Part shown: positions 58,153 through 64,000 of the stretch, in pieces
Position numbering within the stretch: the stretch's first letter is position 1
Layout of the letters: every line of letters starts with the position of its first letter
NCBI GenBank assembly: GCA_002425705.1
Contig: DIMT01000001.1
Location: 71,785 to 135,784, forward strand
Length of the DNA: 64,000 nt
Direction: 5' to 3'
DNA from: Firmicutes bacterium UBA5559
Lineage (GTDB): Bacteria > Bacillota > Clostridia > Peptostreptococcales > Anaerovoracaceae
Notes under the pieces: generated by a model
Told to the model about the DNA's origin: nothing
Databases searched by the model: none
Seen by the model: only the letters and a program-made list of their open reading frames with translations
Position numbers and translations under genes: made by a program

Positions 58153-60954
58153 ATGAGAAATAAAAATGGTTTTACCCTTGTGGAAATTATTGTTTCCCTT
58201 GCCATTATCGGAATCATAGCGGTGGCAATGATTCCGGCTTTTGCTATCCAAATTAAAATAACTTCGGAGACGAAGAATCTAACCACAGGGGTTTTTGAAG
58301 CTCAAGCGGATATCGAGAATAGCATCTATGATTTAAAGGTGGCTCTGTTGGATCCGGCTATTGATGAAATGGCTATTTCGGGAGTCACGAAGGTTAGCAC
58401 ATCTATTTTTGGACGAAATGTGGATGTTTACCGGCTAAACAAGCCATTTCCACTTAATTCCAATAAAAACTTTCTGGTCTACATTTCCAAGGTCCTTGCA
58501 GAGAAGGAAGTTCGGACACTATTGGTTGCGGATGGAGTATCTATTAAAGTTTCCAACGATGTTGCCCATCGAATTGCTGACTTGAAAAAATCGCCACTTC
58601 CTACTCTTCAGGGCCTTTATAATGCCAATACAGACGCTAAGTGGTATGCGAATATCTATAAATGGTATCTGTCAAAGGAAGGAAATCCGGATCCGGTATT
58701 TCCAGATGATTATACGCGACTTACAGCCATTCCTTTTACCCAGGACAATGTCTCCAATCTGATTCAGTATGCAAACCGGTACATTGTGTTCACAGTCACA
58801 CCGGTAGACATTCACGGGGTGAGAGGCAACGAGGTGAGGAGCAGCAATACGGTATATATCCTGGGCAAAGAATGGAGGACCGGCCTTTTTGCCTGGGTTG
58901 ATAAAAATGAAGATACCTCCTATACAGAGGGAACAGATGTAAAGGTGGAGAAATCCATCATGTGGCCCTTGCTGCAGGCTTTTGACACCGGGGTAAAATT
59001 TCCGGATCCGGCGAACCCTTCCAACTTGCTGGATCCCAGTGGAGGAAACCTCTATATACCAATGGGTATTGACAGAGCTTCCGGCGAGCGTGCCGGTCCT
59101 ATTGATGTTATTGGTTCCCAATTGATTGACTGGACAGCCGATAAGGGAATCCAACTAGCTACCGACATTAATGTGACGAACAATACGGATGTTACCTTAA
59201 ATGCAGAGGATGGAAGCGTCATTCTACACCAATACGTTGCTATTGATGAAGGAACGAAGGACGCCATATTTGAATCTGACGGGAAAGCCAGAACAATCAA
59301 TTATGGAGCCAGCATAGCAACTGCCTACGGGGATATCAACCTGACGACAACTGGACGAGGTGATATTCTTATGAATGAATTTACTTCACTGAGCGCCGGT
59401 TCGGACATTCTCTTAAGGCCGTACGGGGACATCGGCCTCTACAAGGCCACGCTGACCGCAAAAGGAAGCGTTACTCTTGATAGTTCTAAGGGCACAACCT
59501 TCCCCGGAAATCGGGATATCCTGATAAAGAATAGCCAGATCAATTTAACTGGGCTGAGAGATGACCAAGTAATCAGCATCAACTCCAGAAATAAACTTGA
59601 CATCGCAGGAAGTGAACTAAATGGAAATCCTTCAAAAAGAGGCGTTCTAAATCTTATTGGGGTCGATGGAATCTCTCTCCAGGATACGGGTATTACTCAT
59701 CTGGAAACGAGACTTAATAATACTACCAGTTTTCTGGGAGGCGGATGGGATTCAGATTCGGTTCTCCTGGTACCCAATGGCAAGACACTCACCATAGGGG
59801 TGGGTTTAACCTCTGTTCAAAATGAAGGTCAGTTGATCTTGAATGATACCGGACGGGTTAATTTTGTAGGAGGTATGGAAGGTGACCTTAGAAATCCGCT
59901 TGTCCTTAGCCTGGCAAAGGGTGCCAGCGATGACAAAGTAGTAATCAGCAACAATTATGGCAGAACGATTTCCTATGCTGATCCAAGCACTGCCTCTGTA
60001 TCCCCGATTGACTTGGGAAGTTACCAAAATCTTGGAAGCGGAACCACCAATTTGGAGTTTACGATTGAGAAACGAGCAGGCCTGGAAGACGTTGGAATCA
60101 CTTGTACTTTTGATGGAAATGATACCATTCGAATCAGTGCCTCGGGAACCGGCCCCATTGCATCATACTATAGGTTAATCCTTAAGGACCAATACGCAGA
60201 AGATGTGGAGGGCAGTATCCTATTCAGCGTCACTGCAGGAGAAGGGGAGTCTCCGGTTGTCACCGTCATCGGCTCGGCTATGCCGAAACGTACGGTAACC
60301 TTTGACAAAAACGGTGGAAACACCGATCCGTTCCCCTTAAGCATATCGGTAGAAATCGGAAAAGAAATCGGCACGATGCCGACGCCACCAATCCGTACAG
60401 GTTATTGGTTCAATGCCTGGACAAAAACGGCTTCCGGAGGCGATCTTATCACTAGCCAAACCTTAGTATACAATGATTTTACTGCTTATGCTCAGTGGTC
60501 CAGGCGATTGGGTTTTGCAAACATTGAAATCGGCCAGTATGTCAAGGTCAACAACATTCTTTTCCAGAAAATAAGTGATACTCAGTTACTGCACAACGGG
60601 GAGATTGGTAATCAAAATTGGGCCAGTGCTAAATCCACTGCTGAGAATTTCAGAGCAAGCTCATTAAATGGAATAACTTGGGTAATCGAGTCTGGTTTAG
60701 TAGATGGTACTTTACTCACAAACCTGGCCAGCAATACCACTTATAAAAATGGAATATTGAAGCGAACCGTTAACTGGTGGGGTGGAGATTACTCCACAAG
60801 AAATGCTTACCGGGTCAATACAAGTGGAGATGTTGGGAACCAAAGAAAGACCAATAACAACAGAGTCCGGCCATTTATCCGAGTGAACACCACAGACCTG
60901 TATATCGTGAGCGGAACTGGTACTGCTGGAGATCCTTATATTCTGGGATATTGA
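58153..60954 (+). CDS. Giant prepilin-type protein with InlB-like and DUF6273-like modules
   Basis: A 933-residue protein, several times longer than a normal pilin. ATG 58153 follows AAGGGG; the frame is open upstream but that stretch lies inside the VWA gene. Residues 1-30 are a prepilin signal (MRNKNG/FTLVEIIVSLAII). The middle (~330-600) has many short strands with N, D and G turns resembling a beta-helix. About 712-786 form an InlB B-repeat (TFDKNGGNTDPFPLSISV, GYWFNAWTKTASGG). The end (~790-933) resembles DUF6273 (WWGGDYS, RVRPFIRVN) and closes with GTGTAGDPYILGY. Adhesion or sheath function is inferred. Confidence 0.85.
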   Translation: MRNKNGFTLVEIIVSLAIIGIIAVAMIPAFAIQIKITSETKNLTTGVFEAQADIENSIYDLKVALLDPAIDEMAISGVTKVSTSIFGRNVDVYRLNKPFPLNSNKNFLVYISKVLAEKEVRTLLVADGVSIKVSNDVAHRIADLKKSPLPTLQGLYNANTDAKWYANIYKWYLSKEGNPDPVFPDDYTRLTAIPFTQDNVSNLIQYANRYIVFTVTPVDIHGVRGNEVRSSNTVYILGKEWRTGLFAWVDKNEDTSYTEGTDVKVEKSIMWPLLQAFDTGVKFPDPANPSNLLDPSGGNLYIPMGIDRASGERAGPIDVIGSQLIDWTADKGIQLATDINVTNNTDVTLNAEDGSVILHQYVAIDEGTKDAIFESDGKARTINYGASIATAYGDINLTTTGRGDILMNEFTSLSAGSDILLRPYGDIGLYKATLTAKGSVTLDSSKGTTFPGNRDILIKNSQINLTGLRDDQVISINSRNKLDIAGSELNGNPSKRGVLNLIGVDGISLQDTGITHLETRLNNTTSFLGGGWDSDSVLLVPNGKTLTIGVGLTSVQNEGQLILNDTGRVNFVGGMEGDLRNPLVLSLAKGASDDKVVISNNYGRTISYADPSTASVSPIDLGSYQNLGSGTTNLEFTIEKRAGLEDVGITCTFDGNDTIRISASGTGPIASYYRLILKDQYAEDVEGSILFSVTAGEGESPVVTVIGSAMPKRTVTFDKNGGNTDPFPLSISVEIGKEIGTMPTPPIRTGYWFNAWTKTASGGDLITSQTLVYNDFTAYAQWSRRLGFANIEIGQYVKVNNILFQKISDTQLLHNGEIGNQNWASAKSTAENFRASSLNGITWVIESGLVDGTLLTNLASNTTYKNGILKRTVNWWGGDYSTRNAYRVNTSGDVGNQRKTNNNRVRPFIRVNTTDLYIVSGTGTAGDPYILGY

Positions 60955-61023
60955 TAGTTGGATAAAGGACTAGAACAGAGGCTTACTTCTGGAATTAAGA
61001 TAACGAATTAGTGCAATAGGATA

Positions 61024-61059
61024 ATAGAATCTCCCCAGGGAAACCCGGGGAGATTCTAT
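61024..61059. terminator. Long hairpin after the pilus operon
   Basis: ATAGAATCTCCCC (61024-61036) and GGGGAGATTCTAT (61047-61059) pair perfectly, plus an inner GGG/CCC: 16 bp. No T tract follows. It may act on both strands. Confidence 0.7.
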
Positions 61060-61321
61060 GTGACTGAACTAAAATCCGGCCAGAAGCCCCTCAACAAGGC
61101 TTCATAGGCCGGGCTGCTTTTTAATTCCAGGTTTCTTTGGGTTTCCCCTTTTTCGGGCATAGAAATCAGCCATCCATCTTTTAAGGGGTAAGCGTCAAAC
61201 TACCAACACCTTGACTACAACTCTCGATAGTTAGCGGGAGCTCTCGGTAGCTAGTGGTAGTCGACGCGAGCTATCGGTGCAGCGATCGCTGGCACCCGAT
61301 AACTAACAATAAAATATATTA

Positions 61322-62920
61322 CTACTTCAGGTTCCGGCAACTGGCCGGCAGATCTTCTGACCAGGGAAGGAACCTCTTGAGAGTCTCCGGATCTTGAAGG
61401 TCTGCATTGGGCAGCTGATGGAACAGATATTCCAAGTAAGGGAAAGGATTCAGCCCATTCTCCTTAGCCGTTTCTATCAGGCTGTAGATGATGGCACTGG
61501 CCTTGGCTCCTTTCGGAGTGTTAGAGAACAGCCAGTTCTTTCTGCCAATAACAAAGGGCTTGACGGAGCGCTCTGCCCGGTTGTTGCTGATCTCCAGCCG
61601 GTGATCCAGGAGAAAGTTCTCTAGATATTTCCGCTGCTTCAGGCTGTAGCCGATGGCATCTCCCAGCTTGCTTTTAGGGAGCACCAGGGGTTCCATCCTT
61701 TCAGCCCACTCGAAATAGGCAAGGAGCAGTGGCTTGGATCTCTCCAACCGTGCCTTCTTTTTATCGGCATCAGAAAGGTCCCGGATCTCTTCTTCAATCC
61801 GGAAAAGCTGATTGCAATAGGATAACCCCTCCCGTATGGTGACGGCAGCAGGGCTTTCCTTGGCACCCAGAGCCTTCAGGGCTTCATCATACTTCCGCCG
61901 GGCATGAGCCCAACATCCTATGAGGGTGATAACATCCTCTTCCTGGCCGGTCAGCTTGTGATACCCGGCGTATCCATCGGTATGCAGGTATCCGCTGAAA
62001 CCCTTCAGGAATGTCTTAGCGTAATCGCCGGAACGCCCCTCGGTGTACTCATAGAGGACGATGGGCATATCCGTCCGGCCGGTTCGGTAGAGCCACATGT
62101 AGCTCTGGGAAGTCGCTTCCCGCCCTGGCTCCCGCAGGACTTCCAGCACTGTCTCATCGGCGTGGAGGATGTCTTTTCGGATCAGCTCCCGGTGCATCTC
62201 CTCGTAGAGGGCTTCCAGCCAGGCTGATCCTTTGATCACCCAGTTGGCCAGGGTCTGGCGAGAGAGATTCAACCCGAACCGCTTGAATCCCTGCTCCTGC
62301 CGGTAGAGTGGAATGGCTTCCACATACTTTCTGGTCATGATATGGGCCAGCATGGAAGGAGAAGCTAAGCTGTTCTTGATAGGCGGATTCGGCATGGGAG
62401 CCTGGATGATCGGTGTCGTGATGTCGTTTCTCTCACAGTTCCTGCAGGAGTAGACATAACGGACATGTTCCGTTACCACCACCTGAGCCGGTATCACCGT
62501 AAGCTCCTTTCGGATTTCCTTTTTCATCTCGTGAAGCTCTTCCCCGCACTGAGGGCAGGAAAGGTCTTCTGCAGACAAAGTGTATTCGATCGTCTCCACT
62601 GGCAGAGGACCAGTGATGCCGTCCTTGTGTCCCTTCTTCTTTCCCTTGCGCGGGATCTCCACCTGGGAAAGCTCCGGCTCCTTAGCAATGAGAGGGGAAG
62701 ACTCCGATTCAGCTTCATTGAAGAAGCTCATCTGGTCGAAGGGCAGGGTCTGTTCGCTGGAGGGACCAAAGCGCTGGGCTCTAGAGAGCCGATACTGCTC
62801 CTCATACCAGGAGACCTTGGCTTCCAGTTCGTCCATAATGGCGAACATCTGCATCATCTGCCGTTCCATCTGTTCTTTTGTGAGGGAGGATAAATCCCTT
62901 GAAATCTTAACGTTTTTCAT
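61322..62920 (-). CDS. tnpC: IS66 transposase TnpC
   Basis: A 532-residue DDE transposase. N-terminal leucine-zipper-like helix (LTKEQMERQMMQMFAIMDEL), zinc-finger with CPQCGEEL and CRNCERN, DDE residues in HADETVLEV, HTDGYAGYH and NNRAERSVKPFVIGR, and the C-terminal IS66_C region NGLNPFPYLEYLF. Full length for the family. It is 73 bases after tnpB. Confidence 0.95.
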   Translation of the reverse strand: MKNVKISRDLSSLTKEQMERQMMQMFAIMDELEAKVSWYEEQYRLSRAQRFGPSSEQTLPFDQMSFFNEAESESSPLIAKEPELSQVEIPRKGKKKGHKDGITGPLPVETIEYTLSAEDLSCPQCGEELHEMKKEIRKELTVIPAQVVVTEHVRYVYSCRNCERNDITTPIIQAPMPNPPIKNSLASPSMLAHIMTRKYVEAIPLYRQEQGFKRFGLNLSRQTLANWVIKGSAWLEALYEEMHRELIRKDILHADETVLEVLREPGREATSQSYMWLYRTGRTDMPIVLYEYTEGRSGDYAKTFLKGFSGYLHTDGYAGYHKLTGQEEDVITLIGCWAHARRKYDEALKALGAKESPAAVTIREGLSYCNQLFRIEEEIRDLSDADKKKARLERSKPLLLAYFEWAERMEPLVLPKSKLGDAIGYSLKQRKYLENFLLDHRLEISNNRAERSVKPFVIGRKNWLFSNTPKGAKASAIIYSLIETAKENGLNPFPYLEYLFHQLPNADLQDPETLKRFLPWSEDLPASCRNLK

Positions 62921-62993
62921 ATGTTTATCATACCATAAACGGCAGTCAAAAACAAGATGTTAGTCAAAGAAAAACGTTGAAATTCAAAGGTTC

Positions 62994-63350
62994 TCACAGG
63001 ATGAGGTAGCTCTTATGGGGGATGAATTTTTCCATCAGGAGACCATCTAGAAGCCGGTTAAGGTCATTCATGGTGACATCCACTGTTCCGTCTTCAGCGT
63101 CAAAGGATGGCCAGCAGAACCGGCCCCGTTCCCGGCGTTTGTAGTAGAGGGCGAAGCCGTCTTTGTCCCAATGAAGGACTTTGATCTTGTCCTTGCTCTT
63201 GTTGCAGAAGACGAAGAGGGCTCCCTGGAATGGATCCAACTCGAAGGAGCCTTGGACCACAGCAGCAAGCCCATTGATGGACTTTCTCATGTCGATGGGG
63301 ATGCAGGAAAGATAGACCGGGGTCTTGACCGGAAATCGGCGGATGGTCAT
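62994..63350 (-). CDS. tnpB: IS66 accessory protein TnpB (Orf2)
   Basis: A 118-residue protein of the IS66 Orf2 family. PIDMRKSINGLAAVV near the start, LFVFCNKSKDKIKVLHWDKDG and YYKRRERGRF are characteristic. It overlaps tnpA by four bases (ATGA). Confidence 0.95.
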   Translation of the reverse strand: MTIRRFPVKTPVYLSCIPIDMRKSINGLAAVVQGSFELDPFQGALFVFCNKSKDKIKVLHWDKDGFALYYKRRERGRFCWPSFDAEDGTVDVTMNDLNRLLDGLLMEKFIPHKSYLIL

Positions 63351-63700
63351 AGGGCTTTCAAGGCCCGCAGGACTTCCAGCAGCTGATCCCCCGGGCAGCC
63401 CCTTGAGATATCCACGGTAAACTCGGAAAAGCGTATGCTGATAGGGTTGCTTCCCGGAACACTTTCTGGAGGCCGGATGGTAGCAATCTCCGTTCCTGGT
63501 GCCACGTCAACCTTCAGCCAGTGGGCCGACTGGTTCTCCGCGAAGGATTCCTTCCGCAGTTTGGTTATCCAATACCGAAGGTTGCTGTATGGAATGCTTC
63601 GGGATTTGCACCATTCGTCCTGGGTCATGCCGCTATCGCCAAGATCAGCTAGCCGGGAGATCCACAGCTGCCTCATTGCTTCTCGTTCCTGATTGTTCAT
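63347..63700 (-). CDS. tnpA: IS66 accessory protein TnpA (Orf1)
   Basis: A 117-residue protein with an HTH-like N-terminus (SRLADLGDSGMTQDEWCKSR) and the IPYSNLRYWITKLRK segment of IS66 Orf1. The start at 63700 (MNNQEREAM) follows AGGAGG; the frame is open 20 codons further up but without a site. Confidence 0.9.
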   Translation of the reverse strand: MNNQEREAMRQLWISRLADLGDSGMTQDEWCKSRSIPYSNLRYWITKLRKESFAENQSAHWLKVDVAPGTEIATIRPPESVPGSNPISIRFSEFTVDISRGCPGDQLLEVLRALKAL

Positions 63701-63828
63701 AATTCCTGTTCCTCCTGAATACATAGATTTGCTCTTGAGGAACATTTTTTCAGATTTCAAGGTTCAATACAAGGTGTCGGTAATTTGACGCTTACTTTAA
63801 GGGTTAGCACAGGTTCTTCCCAGTTCTT

Positions 63829-64000
63829 CTAGACGGCCATCATGTGAAGAATCTGATTTCTAAACCGATGGAAATTTCTGACCCCATAGCAGTTGGGTTT
63901 CAGGATCTTGATTTTGTTATTGCATCCTTCGGATTGCTATTAAGATGGATATGTATTTGCCTTTGAAGGGACTTCCGCACAGGTGGCACCTTGTTCAGGG
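63829..64000 (-). pseudogene. ISL3-like transposase remnant, split by IS66
   Basis: The minus strand encodes CNNKIKILKPNCYGVRNFHR and RFRNQILHMMAV before a TAG at 63829-63831, matching the C-terminal motif of ISL3-family transposases (EG.NNKIK..KR..YG.RNF..FR). Just upstream the frame is shifted near 63925-63945, where a few bases are missing compared with the expected Ser-Asn-Gly-Pro-Ser-Glu-Gly. Downstream of the TAG, the frame stays open across the IS66 target site to 61102. It is a decayed copy. Confidence 0.5.

Larger units (their letters stand above)
61188..63795 (-). mobile_element. Complete IS66-family insertion sequence
   Basis: 2608 bp bounded by 26-bp inverted repeats (61188-61213 and 63770-63795; 24 of 26 match, both ends begin GTAAGCG). 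It is flanked by a perfect 8-bp target duplication TTTAAGGG (61180-61187 and 63796-63803), the size expected for IS66. tnpA, tnpB and tnpC are in order on the minus strand and all are intact. Between tnpC and the left end (61214-61321) is a structured stretch of short repeats (GCTATCGGT-like, CTCGATAGTTAGCGG-like). Insertion split an older transposase remnant. Confidence 0.95.

Noticed and set aside
60780..60954. Possible variable region of a diversity-generating retroelement
   Set aside because: The end has Asn codons of AAC/AAT type and a C-type-lectin-like motif, but there is no reverse transcriptase and no template repeat in the window.
61214..61321. Palindrome-rich sequence as a replication origin
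   Set aside because: It lies inside IS66 between the left inverted repeat and tnpC and is best explained as part of the element.

Overview
The window comes from a low- to mid-GC Gram-positive anaerobe, most likely an amino-acid-fermenting member of the Clostridia (Bacillota). The reasons are the gene order around nusA-infB-pnp, class B sortases with PQTG-anchored surface proteins, three T-box leaders, ferredoxin-linked 2-oxoacid oxidoreductase, paired phenylacetate-CoA ligase/ACT genes and twin LtaS-like enzymes. I cannot name a species.

Layout. 1-7163: the 3' end of a probable SARP/BTAD-type regulator, then a cell-surface locus with two DUF11-like wall proteins that share the sorting signal IPLADVPQTG, two class B sortases, and a small protein made of two homologous halves. 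The two promoters here share a TGAAAC repeat architecture. 7227-11011: two tandem phenylacetate-CoA ligase + ACT-domain pairs, the second under a Phe-type T-box. 11141-22274: the housekeeping cluster rimP-nusA-rnpM-ylxQ-infB-rbfA-nrnA-truB-ribF, then rpsO and pnp. 22411-28080: a minus-strand MFS transporter and argC-argJ-argB-argD. 28123-37625: GNAT and Smr proteins, two LtaS-family proteins, rmuC, a metallophosphoesterase, deoB and pyrimidine nucleoside phosphorylase. 37739-38217: a RelBE-like toxin-antitoxin pair. 38847-42052: a Trp T-box and a TrpXYZ-like ABC importer. 42113-45419: a third T-box (Ile, or possibly Tyr) and a four-subunit 2-oxoacid:ferredoxin oxidoreductase. 45488-46621: an XRE regulator and a second toxin-antitoxin-like pair. 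46730-49494: M29 aminopeptidase, lipid kinase and acyl-CoA thioesterase. 49501-52486: an island of two divergent AAA/DUF4143 ATPases flanked by a 69-bp direct duplication of the thioesterase 3' end, next to tRNA-Ser(CGA). 52707-60954: a type IV pilus-like operon (PilC, PilM, PilN-like, PilO-like, PilX-like) ending in two very unusual prepilins, one carrying a von Willebrand A domain and one of 933 residues with InlB-like and DUF6273-like modules. 61188-63795: a complete IS66 element with a perfect 8-bp target duplication, next to a decayed ISL3-like transposase.

How it fits together. T-box leaders link the Phe, Trp and probably Ile charging state to arylacetate activation, tryptophan import and 2-oxoacid oxidation, which is a coherent amino-acid catabolic regulon. 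The surface/sortase locus and the pilus operon are the accessory, surface-exposed parts and hold the most novel architecture. The pilus operon has no PilB/PilT ATPase or PilD peptidase here, so these must be encoded elsewhere if the system works. I saw no CRISPR array, rRNA or prophage.
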